NCBI GenBank assembly: GCA_019055375.1
Contig: JAHQIW010005386.1
Span: 434,001 to 498,000 of the forward strand
Length of the DNA stretch: 64,000 nucleotides
Origin: Parelaphostrongylus tenuis
Lineage: Eukaryota > Nematoda > Chromadorea > Rhabditida > Metastrongylidae
Reading direction: 5' to 3'
The translations under genes and the position numbers were made by a program. Positions 14,701-24,232 of the stretch are shown here, piece by piece (the stretch's first letter is position 1; each line of letters begins with the position of its first letter). Under the pieces are notes generated by a model. It worked only from the letters and a program-made list of their open reading frames with translations. It had not been told where the DNA came from and did not search any database.

Positions 14701-16414
14701 GTAAATCGTACGTCGTCGCTATGTCTTATTGTGGGGACTGGAGCACCCACAGAGATTAGCAAAAGACGAGAAAGGGCAACTGCCCGACTGACGAGATCGC
14801 AAGATCGAAACACGTGTATCGGGCTCTATAAGTCAGCCCTCATTAACACACCACTGACATGCGTGGCTCAAATAATGATTACCAGGCATATTGAAATTTG
14901 AGCTGTGGTCTTAAGAAAAACACTCGAAACAAAAGTGCAAAGACTATATCGGTATCGGATTTAAGGGCGCATCATAGATTGAATGTCAGAATCGTTTATC
15001 TATTGAGATTTAGCCCTTGAAAATGGCCGAAATTTCCCAATAAAACAAGTGGAATAAGATTTGGAAGGTGAATAAAGTAATATAACATTCATAAAACTAC
15101 AAGAGCTCTTTGTACCGGTTTGATTTCAAGAATGTGGGATAAGTGACTCGTCCAAGCTATGCACTGAATCACTCTGAAGCCTTTTCCGCCCTACCCACGC
15201 ACATTCTTTCCTCGAAATGAATTTTTATCCTATTCGCTCATTTGCACCATCTTTTACCACATTTTTTTCGCTTAACCCACTACTGAAAGTAATCATTGAT
15301 CTGAATGTCTTCGAATATATCGCGTATTGTCCAAGTGGTGCTTGAGAATTCCGTATTCCTCATTAAATAGTTGTAGTTAACTGGTCGAGGCAAACTTTTC
15401 CCTGCCTCCTACGATCCAGAATAAAAATGAGGTTTTCAAATCGCTGCTTTCAGTCTTGCTTTTTCCATATTTCAGAGAAGGATACAAAAAAAAAATCAAG
15501 CAGTATCTGTGCCAAGTCTTGTACAAAACATCGCTTTTTTCTATTTTGACAAGCCACGGGATGAGCTTGTTATAATGCAAATTTCTTCAACAACTGGTGT
15601 TTCAATCAATTGCACTGAGACGAAAATAACCTTTCAACAGACAAATAACGCATTATACCAAAACATTTTCACTGCGTTTCAGTTTGGATTTATGGAATTC
15701 ATCCAGAATGCTTTGTGAATCTCACCCTTAAGGCTCTATATTATTGCATGAGGATGGTGACTTCTACTCCAAAATCTTCTTCTTATGCGTTTGTTTCCTA
15801 TACTCGACTAGGGGTTATCTGGTTTTTCTTCAAGCATGCCAACTAGATTATATCTTATGCGGACACAGAGTAGCTTACCTTTGGGTCGATGTGCTTGACG
15901 CCGAATGTTTTAAGGGATTAGGTCTGTAACCGTATTCATAGAAGCACCGTCCCTACCGTTAGAGCATATTATGCACTCTTGCTTTATATATAGAGTTGTG
16001 AACTAACTGGTAACTCAGAATGTTTAGTGAAATTTCGATCATCGGAATCAATTACTTTGTAATTTTCATTGTTAAAAGTCTTTCAAAATTCTCACTTTAC
16101 AAGTCCGATAACTTTTTTCACTAATTTATTCGTATAATTATGCGACTTTCTCAAATACTCTATATTTTTCAGTTCGGTTTTCTTACAAACTGTCTTTTCT
16201 GCCATCGTAAGCATGCGTATTACGTGCTCCAACACACGATTATTGTCAGAAGTAACAAATATCAGAACTGCATGAATGATTAGTTTTATAGAAAATTTGA
16301 ACGATGAGATAGAGATATGATCACGTACGACTTACAGTCCTCATCCAATGGTTCTCGCGATTCGGCAGTTGAGGATAATAGAAGTAAAATAGTGAATGTC
16401 AGAAATTTGTCCAT
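2719..16414 (-). CDS. Predicted secreted protein of unknown family, six exons
   Basis: Six minus-strand exons join in phase: 16414-16336, 13244-13127, 10640-10420, 9343-9297, 3644-3548 and 2852-2719. Every intron is GT..AG and the total is 231 codons plus stop. The start is chosen at the ATG (16414) opening a typical signal peptide: MDKF, a hydrophobic run of about 12 residues, then SSTAES. A pyrimidine-rich acceptor about 80 nt upstream of it would suit trans-splicing. The mature part begins with an acidic stretch (DKEDDVEVD), continues as a mixed domain ([22 protein letters not shown]), passes a second acidic stretch around exon 5 and ends with a basic tail (KGKRKR). I do not recognise the family. 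Exon 3 is open in a second frame rich in cysteine, but only the frame used here fits both neighbours. The 47-nt exon 4 is the weakest. Introns 1, 2 and 4 are long and packed with transposons. Confidence 0.5.
4560..6620. repeat. Degenerate tandem array, monomers about 130-175 bp
   Basis: A recurring signature, roughly CAGCGCTGTAGCAGNGAAAA followed by GTTTCACAC..GCGCG and then TCGATAGCGTAAGTTTC, appears near 4598, 4758, 4911, 5079, 5251, 5382, 5726, 6256 and 6566. In the first part of the array the copies are about 130-175 bp apart. They are strongly diverged and no copy is intact. Relatives occur singly elsewhere (27290-27500, 42535-42720, 49900-50110, 60015-60150), so this looks like a local expansion of a dispersed family. 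It lies within the fourth intron of the minus-strand secreted-protein gene. The small ORFs inside it are by-products of the repeat. Confidence 0.6.
6730..6921 (+). other. Short open frame, coding uncertain
   Basis: A plus-strand frame is open from about 6730 to a TAA at 6919-6921. It reads like an amphipathic protein segment ([15 protein letters not shown], then [14 protein letters not shown] before the stop). It has no ATG near its start and no good acceptor, and a second frame is open over the same bases. It could be a last exon, an eroded gene piece or chance. It lies in intron 4 of the minus-strand gene. I do not recognise it. Confidence 0.15.
7440..7795. mobile_element. Fold-back MITE, family B copy 1
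   Basis: The left arm has ATAACATG..GAGC, then TTTTATGAGGTCTAGTACGG and TTCTAGGCTCCTCAGTAGCA. The right arm ends with the inverse: GGAGCCTGTC..GAGTGCCGTACC..CTCATAACAGGGTC. The arms are imperfect inverted repeats of roughly 100-130 bp around a non-repetitive middle. Two further copies (19440-19865, 43343-43685) have the same arm order. There is no transposase, so the element is non-autonomous. Confidence 0.75.
8485..9186. mobile_element. Palindromic element made of inverted mariner transposase ends
   Basis: A plus-strand frame at 8583-8786 and a minus-strand frame at 9056-8841 encode two versions of the same peptide. It has a [14 protein letters not shown] start, then ETFRWINEA / ETFRRFNEA and RTAVVDRF / RTAAVDRF. 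This matches the N-terminal helix-turn-helix of mariner-type transposases. The two copies face each other across about 50 bp. The outer ends are also inverted (TTTTTCGTTTTTGTTGAC on the left, a diverged complement near 9150-9185). Neither arm has a catalytic domain. The structure is a mariner-derived fold-back element; a second example lies at 38831-39203. Confidence 0.7.
9346..9432 (-). repeat. tRNA-derived SINE, family S2 (diverged copy)
   Basis: Read on the minus strand it has GCACGC, then a degraded middle, then a B-box-like GGGTTCAACTCCGCCTGAG. This is the same layout as the better copies at 45838-45936 and 48437-48540. It abuts the proposed exon 4 of the minus-strand gene. Confidence 0.45.
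9806..10138. mobile_element. Fold-back MITE, family A copy 1
   Basis: The left arm begins ATAATTATTATGAGCCAACA and carries GTGGTCTGTTGATGGGCTCT and CTCGTCAGCCGGGCAGAACC. The right arm is the inverse (GACGAGACCGTAAGGTCGAA ... GAGCCCATTAACAGACCACA). After the hairpin comes the family tail: TTGAAATTTGAGCGTGGTCT and AAAACACTCGAA. No coding capacity. Confidence 0.8.
10840..11202 (+). other. Open frame of 120 codons, doubtful
   Basis: A plus-strand frame with one hydrophobic stretch (around residues 48-65) is open here, and the minus strand is open over 11062-11253 as well. Neither side has a splice arrangement that links to a neighbour. It lies in intron 2 of the minus-strand secreted-protein gene. 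It could be a lost gene piece; I would not call it coding. Confidence 0.12.
13785..14400 (-). pseudogene. Mariner (DD34D-type) transposase relic
   Basis: Fragments of a mariner transposase can be read in order on the minus strand across several frames. An [18 protein letters not shown] segment at about 14210-14160 corresponds to the region carrying the first catalytic aspartate (TVDE in place of the usual GDE). [14 protein letters not shown] segment near 13910-13870 corresponds to the conserved SPDLAPSDYHLF block. It is followed by a recognisable C-terminal segment ([12 protein letters not shown]). Stops and frame changes interrupt it throughout, so it cannot encode an enzyme. It sits in intron 1 of the minus-strand secreted-protein gene, immediately beside a family A MITE. 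Confidence 0.7.
14445..14940. mobile_element. Fold-back MITE, family A copy 2 (long form)
   Basis: The arms run from GGTAATCATTATTTGAGCCA at the left to GGCTCAAATAATGATTACCA at the right. Each carries CACGTGTTTCGATCTTGCGA or its inverse. The inner part has a second inverted pair (TTTGCTAATCTCTGTGGGTG with CACCCACAGAGATTAGCAAA) and a short central sequence with CGAGTGTACAACACTCTGTG that recurs in other copies. The family tail follows (TTGAAATTTGAGCTGTGGTC, then ACACTCGAAACAAAA). Confidence 0.85.
15420..15718 (+). other. Possible receptor C-terminus remnant
   Basis: One plus-strand frame near 15430-15570 reads as a hydrophobic stretch followed by [18 protein letters not shown]. This resembles the end of a seven-helix receptor (last helix plus basic tail). 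A different frame at 15509-15718 is open for 69 codons. The two do not join by a clear splice. A decayed nematode chemoreceptor gene is one reading; chance is another. Confidence 0.15.
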
Positions 16415-18250
16415 GTCCAAATGCTTTTCATCATTGCTAGTGAGAATGGCGAAAACAGGTTCGCACGTATCGCAGTCGAATGAAACTGAAACCGTTGGCG
16501 ACACAAAGAGGCCATTCACGTAAACATTTCACCATATCGTTTATGTTATGAATTATGCATGAATAATTGTGATATCGATTTCATAGGCTCTAAAAGGAAC
16601 GTTTACCTTTCATCGATTTGCAGTTCACAAGTGATGGATATTCATCCAAGGAATAATGCTAGTTCGAGTAACTCACTGGTCTTAGCGAGGATACCTCTGT
16701 GCACAGAAACACGTAGATTTTCAAAGAAGTCTCTCCTGTCCTTATTTCAGAAAAACTAGTAGAGAATGAAACGTTCGGGCTTATATCAATCCGCAAAGGA
16801 TGCGTTATTTATTCAGTGCAGGACACGTACTCAAAGTGACTGGATGCATATCTGGTCTACAATATGACCTATTGTGGATTGCTGATGCATCAACTTAGTA
16901 TTTTTTCTCCTCTTAAACAGCTCTTTATATATTTTCCATGCTGAAAAGGATAAAGGGTCCGGTGATCCCAGCGGGGTCGAGCGAGCGACAAAGCCAGTGT
17001 GTTCACAGTAACCTTCAACCTCTAAATTGTGTATAATCTGTCCCTATGTAGGACTTTATGCATGCACTACATAGTGTTCACATAAGCTACAAAAAATGAT
17101 AGCAAATTCTTCACGTAGGAAAACAATCAATGCAAAGCGGAAGCTTTGTTAACAAACATCGCGGAAATACAACTGAGAAAAACCGCACTGTCTCTTTTGT
17201 AAAAAATTTTATGCCCTTGTAATCGTATTATGTATCAGCTTAAGGCTGGAATTCACTAGATAAATGTTGCTTAAATTAAACTATACTGCAACTTATACTC
17301 TACTCAATCCACTGGAATAAAAAAAAGAAAAAACAATCTCAAGCAATATTCTTGCACAGAATTTAAAAACACCTCATTCTCGAGGAACGAGTGCTGCCGC
17401 TTCTGTTATGATGCAGAGAGTTTTTTTTTGCTAAACTTTTTGTTGATCGATAACTTATTCAGCACAATATTATGCTAAATCTGGGCCCGTGAAAAGTGAA
17501 TTCTTCACTTGATAGCTCACAATAAAATCTACTACATGCACTCCCGTAAGAATGGAGCTTAGGTTCAAACTTCGTCTGAGATCTAGAGTTCTCTGAATCA
17601 TTCAGTATTTATTTCTAAGAAACCTGTCGGCTTCAGAATTTCTGAACTTCATCGTAATGAGTCAAAATATACGTCATCGTTAAATCGAGTAAATCTTATT
17701 GCTTTGCCGTACTTTTATTTGGCAGTTTTATTCTGCCTAGCTGAATCGTTGAGCGTCATCCCGAGTTTCTTATTCTAAAACTTATAATAGGACGAATTTA
17801 TCGAACGGTCAACTAATGAAGGCACTCATTGCTTGTTCCAAGAACGTTCTAATCGTGAGGAAGCAAATCATCTTGGAAATACTAGTAAGCAGAGGAAGCG
17901 CTTGATCTTTAAGGCTATACAAAGTATAGTCATACGAAGTCTAACATATTTGTGTATGTGTTACATGGCACCTATCCGAATGTATAGTAAGAAGAGCAGT
18001 ATTTACACGAAATACGAGAAAAACTATCGAGAGATCCGAGTCGAATGAGTCCAAGAGTCGTCATTGCTTTGGACGGTGCACATAAGTGGATTAATTTTTT
18101 TTTACAAAATAAATCTGCCCATTCGGTGACATTGATTGATTTAACCTTGGCTACATCATATTTTTAGAAGTTAAAGCTGATGCAAGAAAATTGCCTACCT
18201 TTATGCAGCGAGGATTTTGAAGTTTAAAATTGTTGATTTATAAGAGGAAA
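16415..18250. other. Intergenic, no supported gene
   Basis: This stretch holds the presumed promoter side of the minus-strand secreted-protein gene. A possible 5' untranslated exon with a CAG acceptor and an AAG|GTAAAC donor lies around 16690-16600 on the minus strand. The small plus-strand ORFs at 16317-16523, 16559-16759 and 17833-18048 show no family features and no splice context. Confidence 0.35.
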
Positions 18251-18550
18251 AGGAGCGCATGCGCCACAGTGGTTAGAAGTGCTCTGCGTCGCACACGAGG
18301 TCAATGGTTCGATCTCGCGCTCGTAGTTCACTAAGCTACCCATCCCTCCGGGGTCGGTAATTCTATGCCACACTGGCATCAGACTTGTCTAGGAGGATAA
18401 GCAGCACTGGAGTCGGTTCAGCGAGAGGCCACCGCGAGTTATTGTAAAGGCCAGATATGCATTCAATCACCCCAAGCAAAGCCAGAAATTGAAGACGAAT
18501 GCATGGCGCATCCTCAGGGATTGATCAACGCCGAGAACTTCGTCCATTAT
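18251..18550 (+). repeat. tRNA-derived SINE, family S1 copy 1
   Basis: The head carries an A-box-like GCGCCACAGTGGTTAGAAGT and, about 30 bp on, a B-box-like ATGGTTCGATCTCGCG, both features of an internal RNA polymerase III promoter. The body has GGAGGATAAGCAGCACTG and GGCCACCGCGAG. The 3' end reads CGAATGCATGGCGCATCC then GGGATTGATCAACG. Five other copies in the window share the same order of blocks. Confidence 0.85.
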
Positions 18551-19440
18551 CCTCTAAGAGATGAAGGAATTCAGTGCAACTTATCTTTTATTAGCTTAAT
18601 ACGGGGGCTAAAGGTAATAGAAATAAACTTTCCCTTTGCCAAGGTCGATGGCAGAACATTTTTTTCTGCGATGTTCTCCTCGTTTTCCTCCTTTGAACTC
18701 CGTACAAAAATCACTCTTGATTACACTGCTGTAAGTGATCCTGCAGAATTTACTGTTTTAGTGATCATAATCATATGTGCAAAGTGAACTGACGCTTTTT
18801 TGCACAACTGCGTATAAGTGGTTGAGGTGTGATCCGAACCTCATTAGAGATTAATTGAGACTTGCTCAGCAAAGCTTTTGAACCATTGGATGACCAGCAT
18901 GCGCTCTAGAAGAGTGGCTCCGAATTGAATGTCCCGCTTATACAATGTCTTTTTTGAGGTAACACCGCTCTTCTGTCACTTTTTTGAGGTAACACCGCTC
19001 TTCTTTCAATATGTGATTGAATCTAATGCACTTTGGTTATATGGTCATGTAGTTGTACAGATTGAAGCAGCATGAGGGATACAGTAACTTCAGTTTGTAA
19101 GAATACCACTTCTATCTACTTCATCCTATTAGAAGGTCCCCGTGTCCACCAACTATTCTCTGCTGTTAAAAGTGGATTCACGTGAAGAAAGACTCGCTGT
19201 AGACCTAAAGTTTTGCGCAATTTCTTCTCAAGGAAGATCTTCAAAGCCTCAAAAAGATGTTCCAAACCGGCTATTAGAGTCAATAAATGTATGACATTCT
19301 CTTGTACTTATGGGCCTAATATAGAAGTAGGTGGAGAACTGAGAAAATTTGAATAATCGACAGTCACCTACATTTTTGACAATTTGTAAGGAAATTCATT
19401 AAAACCTCTTCAATCGACCGCTTTTAATAGATCCGCTCAA
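18550..19440. other. Intergenic, short direct repeat
   Basis: Nothing gene-like was found. A tandem pair CTTTTTTGAGGTAACACCGC / CTTTTTTGAGGTAACACCGC (from about 18950) shows a recent 30-bp duplication. The ORF at 18503-18787 starts inside the SINE and has no recognisable domain. Confidence 0.4.
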
Positions 19441-19865
19441 AATGACATAACCTGATGAGGATATAACATGTTTTGAGCTGTTAGGTCTAGTGCTTATACA
19501 GGTACCTGTTTCGTCCTGTTAGGACTCATCAGCAGTGCCCTCCCTCGATTCAGCCAATTCCCGATCCTGATGATTAGATATCATTTTGAGCGGGTCTATA
19601 AAAAGCGGTCGATGGAAGAGGTATGATTTATTGTAACATCTACGAGCTCGACTGTCGGCCACCACAATGTCAGGTAACTCCATCATCTGACTTGGGTGAT
19701 TTTTTACTCGGCGTCGATCTCTTTATGAGGATTGATATCCTTAGGAGATCGGCTGAACCGAGGTAGGGTGCTACTGATGAGTCCCAATAGGACGAAACAG
19801 GCGCCTGTATAGTATTAGACCTAACAGCTCAAAACATGCTATATCCTTATTAGAGATTGTTTAGT
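19395..19865. mobile_element. Fold-back MITE, family B copy 2, with interleaved palindrome
   Basis: Outer family B arms: GATATAACATGTTTTGAGCT / GGTCTAGTGCTTATAC on the left and CCTGTATAGTATTAGACC / AGCTCAAAACATGCTATATC on the right. A separate inverted pair, TTCAATCGACCGCTTTTAAT with the complement of AAAAAGCGGTCGATGGAAGA, flanks the left arm (about 19408-19440 and 19590-19622). Two hairpins therefore interleave. Blocks such as AGGACTCATCAGCAGTGCCC and GCTACTGATGAGTCCC link it to copies 1 and 3. Confidence 0.75.
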
Positions 19866-21178
19866 CAAAAAATGCGATAAAGTGGTACATTCGTACATGT
19901 GCCAAATGAAAAGGTGTTTCGAACGAAAAGACCTGAAATAGCCAAATAGCTACTGTGGTTTATGATAATATGTAGCCTGCAATGATGCGAATGATGCAAT
20001 GATGCAACGTGCTTAGATTAGGGCTAAAATCTAGATCCCCTCACATTTTTCGAGGCCATTGAGATAGGTTATCAGCGAGAACGTCTTGTTACATTTCTGG
20101 CAAGTTTGTGGTAGGTTATTTCCATCAGTTCATAATAAAGTGATTTAAGACCTGATAGTTTTCAGTTATGGACTCGAATCGTCACTGTCCCTTTCCAGAG
20201 CAGTGGCTCTGAGCCAAAAAAACGAAGTGGTGTTCTGAGTCCATGACACAAAACGTTAGTCACGAATTTTGCTTGTATAGCAGCATTCTTATGGTTATAC
20301 TGGTGGTTATACTAATAGCTATACTTCACGTCGTATCCTGCTTTTGAAAAAAATTGGGACAAATTAAGATTCAAGTTGTACAGATTGATATTATATATCC
20401 AATCTTGACTGGAAATAATTACCCGCTTGATATGTACTGCTTAAGCGATGTGGCTAGTGAAGGAATAAGGAAAAGCGAGCGATATGTGATGATTGTTTAA
20501 AAAGAATTGTACAAGAAAAACCCTGAAACAGGGTGATGAATAAGGGCATTTGAGTGTGTGAGATGCTCTTTGAAAAGCAGAAACACATGATATATTTACA
20601 AGATATAAGGATGTCTTGGGTTGAAGATCAGATGAGAGTGAGGATTATGACAAGAAGAAAGCTCTGAAGCCCTCTACGACTAATTTTTCCCAATAAAATT
20701 TTGACAATCACTATACTAAGATATGCGTATGAAATCAATGTTGGTATTGACATTGGGACTCATGAACCAGTTTAGAACGACCTTCATTTGCATATTATGT
20801 TAGTCTGAGTTAACTCGATGGTACAACTAAGTGACAGCAGCACTAGTAGGACTCAGCCACCACCTTTTAATAAAACTGTTGCTATTTTCCTTGAAATATA
20901 CAGCAGATACAGTTACGAGATATACGTTCTGCTCACCATTATTCTGGGCTTCCGCACAGTGAGAATTTCCGCTGACTTAGAAAAATCTCTTCTGTCTTTC
21001 CTCGCATTTACTTGATTCACTTCAAATTTGTAGGCTTTTGAACATACGAGCATATATTATAGTAGTTATTACCAGTTTGGTAATTTGACGGTTTGTCACT
21101 TGTAAAGGTGACATGCTTGCAACTCTTAGACGTAGTCGTGATAGTTAATAAAGCCATTTCATGCTTCGTACGATTTTG
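19866..21178. other. Intergenic, no supported gene
   Basis: AT-rich sequence. Around 20820-20960 both strands are open. The plus frame reads as a hydrophobic stretch (EIYVLLTIILG), and the minus frame reads as soluble sequence. Neither has splice support. No transposon hallmark was seen. Confidence 0.35.
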
Positions 21179-21409
21179 TTAACTCGAATGTGGCATGTTA
21201 TTCCACATATACTTCATGAATGTCCTATGCGTTTTTGGAATCTTCGGAAATTTTCTGTCTTCCTCTGTGGTACATATTTGTTGTCTATGACTTTTGACTT
21301 CACTGGCCGTTAAGACTTCCGTAAATAGCTTGACAGAGTGGTTACGTTCATTAAAATCAGAATATGAAAATGCTTCCGTACTTTTCAAACTACTAGCTTC
21401 TGCTAATCT
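21179..21409 (-). CDS. Possible terminal exon, unknown protein
   Basis: A minus-strand frame of about 75 codons ends at a TAA at 21179-21181. Its composition is coding-like, with charged and polar residues (SYSDFNERNHSVKLFTEV, TTEEDRKFPKIPKTHRTF) and no low-complexity runs. A TTAG or CAG acceptor near 21410 would open it. About 36 bp further upstream is a peptide beginning MSHREIGDVQLTDEQ with a GTATAAG donor. That would be a tidy first exon, but the phases of the two pieces do not match, so the link is unproven. I do not recognise the protein. Confidence 0.3.
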   Translation of the reverse strand, partial: RLAEASSLKSTEAFSYSDFNERNHSVKLFTEVLTASEVKSHRQQICTTEEDRKFPKIPKTHRTFMKYMWNNMPHSS

Positions 21410-21539
21410 TTAAGATGGCAAGTCACCTCATAGTATATACTTATACTTGTATATATTTGCTTTTCTGCTCATCAGTTAGTTGAACATCACCAATTTCGCG
21501 ATGACTCATTGAAAAATAGTGAAGTGATTCTCAGACAGG

Positions 21540-21850
21540 TTAGCTCAGGGTATATTCACATGAAAGACCAAGGATAGAGCGCTCGACACTGATTAATTCC
21601 TGAGAGAGGGACCATTTGTTCGACCTCACCACGCATTGTTACAGGTACTGAATGCGTATCTGACCAGTTTAATAACGAGCGATTAGCTGCGGCTGCGATG
21701 TATTAAGTCGACGCTTCCATCCTCCTTATAAGGATGGCACCAATTTGTCTCCGATGAGAATGAAGGGCATGGTGAACAAGGGCTGCGGGAAGTACCGACG
21801 ATTACACATCCATCTAGGCGCTTTTGTAGCCACGCTTTCAGTACTTTTTC
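21540..21850 (+). repeat. Possible decayed tRNA-derived SINE
   Basis: TAGCTCAGGG and TTTGTTCGACCTCACC are spaced about 80 bp apart as loose A-box and B-box candidates. The block CCTCCTTATAAGGATGGCAC with CAATTTGTC resembles the middle of family S1. Too diverged for a firm call. Confidence 0.25.
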
Positions 21851-22083
21851 AATCAATGCTAAAAATAATAGCGCTCTGAATGCCTATAGTATTGTCTTAT
21901 TACATAAGCACTTCTGCATACTTTATATTTTACGTCAATGATATATACACGTCTTTTAGAACGTTTTTCATAGCTATTTACAATATTAAATCATGCGCTT
22001 AACCTCGTATAAATGTAAGGATAATCTGAGACGAATATAAAACAGCGCTCTAATCTTCACGGCCACTATCGATAGGGAAAGAC

Positions 22084-22445
22084 AGGTCAAATCTTGTCAC
22101 AACGTTTTTTGCAAACATTTCGTTGTCACGTTCACATCGTCCGCGGACATTACTTGATTCACATGTAAGTCTGCTAGGACTTGATAATAAGTCAAACCTT
22201 CTCGGCATTGAATGCAGCCTATTGTGCAACGAGTATTTAATCCAATTTGAAAATTGTACTGAAGCCGCTTCGGTCTTTCAGGAAATCGTTCTAACGTTTC
22301 CTTCCTCCAGATGTCTTTCTTGCGTTTATAATGACCTCAGGTTTATCGATGGTCACTTTGTGTGAGCCCTGTACTTTGCTTTTCAGATGCGTCTATATTA
22401 CATGCTTCTTACATTATCTTGCCAACTATTACTTTTGCACGGATG
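22084..22445 (+). CDS. Three consecutive exons of an unidentified gene
   Basis: Exons end or begin at about 22084-22164, 22218-22340 and 22387-~22445. The two introns are 53 nt (GTAAGT..CAG) and 46 nt (GTTTAT..TTTTCAG), the classic nematode size. Read in the phases they dictate, the peptide is continuous: ...RGHYLIHILLCNEYLIQF, then ENCTEAASVFQEIVLTFPS, then ...FLHYLANYYFC. It is helical and leucine-rich, faintly like a HEAT-repeat protein, but that is only an impression. A single 80-codon frame also runs through part of this region and would ignore the introns. The 5' start and the continuation beyond the family A MITE at 22541 are not resolved. Confidence 0.4.
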
Positions 22446-22540
22446 TTGTTAACGCAATTTTTTGTTGATTTAGCTTCTCCGGCAGCTTCGCCTTCCTCAA
22501 ACCTAAACAGTTGTATTATTTCTATAGATCCCTTCACTTT

Positions 22541-22858
22541 TATTTGAGCCAACTTGTCATGTGGTCGGGTAAGGGCTCTTGTACAGCCCGATACACGTGT
22601 TTTCGTCTTTACAGACTCGTCAGTCGGGCAGAACCCGTCGTCTTTCGATATTTTTATAGTCAGTTCTCTCGGGAGCACTGCTCCCTTACACAGAGTTATC
22701 GAAGACGAACGTTTTACACTCTATGTCGAGCAAATTTTTCACCTAACACAGAGTGTTTGGTGAAAACCACACCACATGACAAGTTGGCTCAAATAATAAG
22801 GAAAGGATCTATTGAAATTTGAGCGTAGTCTTAGTAAGTCACTCGAAACAAAGGTATA
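22541..22858. mobile_element. Fold-back MITE, family A copy 3
   Basis: The left arm has TTATTTGAGCCAACTTGTCA, GGCTCTTGTACAGCCCGATA and CAGACTCGTCAGTCGGGCAG. The right arm is shortened to CCACACCACATGACAAGT followed by TGGCTCAAATAATAAGG. The tail TTGAAATTTGAGCGTAGTCT and CACTCGAAACAAAGG follows. The middle has the family's ACACTCTATGT / ACACAGAGTGTTTGG pair. Confidence 0.8.
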
Positions 22859-23344
22859 ATTGTTTTATTTTATTATATCGGTATTGTTACATTAGCTTTT
22901 CCATTATTGTCACATAAATGTTTTAATAGTCTTAATGAAAATTTGTTGTAAATCGATCCTAGTCGGTTAGAAAGTGCTGATCGTCCTCTTATTTTCGTTT
23001 TTTCTATATTTATGGGTTAGAAATTTGAAGCTTCTGTAAACTTTTAAGCTAGCTTCTTTTCTCTCACTTACCTCTTATGCTAAGACGTCCATGATGCTGA
23101 TTTCTTGACCTAAATGAGCAAGATACGAATCTGGTAGCGCTCACATCTTTGATAGTGAAATGTGAATTCTCGCTCTTCACATATTTTCCACATGCATCCC
23201 AAAACAGTTTTGAGAATTTGGCATTCTACGAGGAACGCAGGTTTGTAGGAAGCTGGGTGGACTTCCGAATTGCTGCTTGGGCTTTCCTAGCTCCTGCTGT
23301 ACTGTGAATGCAGATGATTTGGTGGATATTGTGGTAGTACCCAC

Positions 23345-24060
23345 TAATGTATTAAGTCAGTGTTTCCATCGTTCTAAACAGGTCAAATATCAATCTGCCG
23401 ATTCCTGCAGAATTGAGAACTATCCCTACGGGAAATATGGAATCGAAGAAGAGTAGGAGCATACCACATCAGTTTATCATTTGAAACTTCAATGACATAA
23501 AGGTATCTAGAAATTAGGCACTGGTTTTTAGGAGCGCTCGGACTTCGAAACGCGCTGACCTTGTGGTTAGTGATGCGAGCCATCAGGAAGCAAGGTGATG
23601 CTTCGACTCCGTCCCGCACTCTCTTACAATCAGCAACGAACGCCGGACGGAATGCTCTAGCTCGGATTTCTCCGAAATTGCCAGGAAATTTGCTCGATCG
23701 GCGCTCTACATCATCCATGAAGAAGACGATTTCCTCCAACAAGAGTCGAAAAAACGCACGAAATGTTTGGACACATTAATGGAGGATGCATTCAAGAAGA
23801 CGAGTCTGGTTTTATAAGAACTGCTGGAAACCGCAAAGAAAACTGGGTATATTGTAACATCATACCACTTTGAAGGCGGTCAAATAAAAATGAATTCTGT
23901 TTGATCATCAATGCGCCTATGCGAAGTTCCTCTCCAGCGAAATGAGATGGGTTTTTTTCAATTTGTTCCCTTTTAATAAGAAGTATCGAATGTTTAAATT
24001 TATTCACTATCCACTCTTTTTTCACGGCAAGGCAAAGTGTTAAATACAATCGAAAAATGC
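23345..24060. other. Open frames on both strands beside a repeat end
   Basis: A minus-strand frame of 119 codons (23742-23383) and a plus-strand frame (23561-23779) overlap in full. Neither shows a motif I recognise. Between 23845 and 23895 the sequence GGGTATATTGTAACATCATA ... GCGGTCAAATAAAAATGA matches the outer arms of the palindrome at 26664-26902, so part of this region is transposon-derived. Confidence 0.3.
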
Positions 24061-24153
24061 TGAGATACGAGCAATACGTGGAACCTTAGGTAGACTTTGA
24101 TCCTTGATTACCGTTTCAGTAAGCTCACGTGCTACCTACTGCAACTGCAAGCT

Positions 24154-24232
24154 CCTGCTCTCTTTCTCTCTCTCCCTCGCTCTCTCTCCCTCTCTCTCTA
24201 TCTCTTTTCTTTCTCTCGCTCTCTCTCTCGGT
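24154..24232. repeat. CT-rich microsatellite
   Basis: A nearly pure pyrimidine stretch made of CTCTCT units with scattered CCC and TTT interruptions, about 78 bp. Confidence 0.9.
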
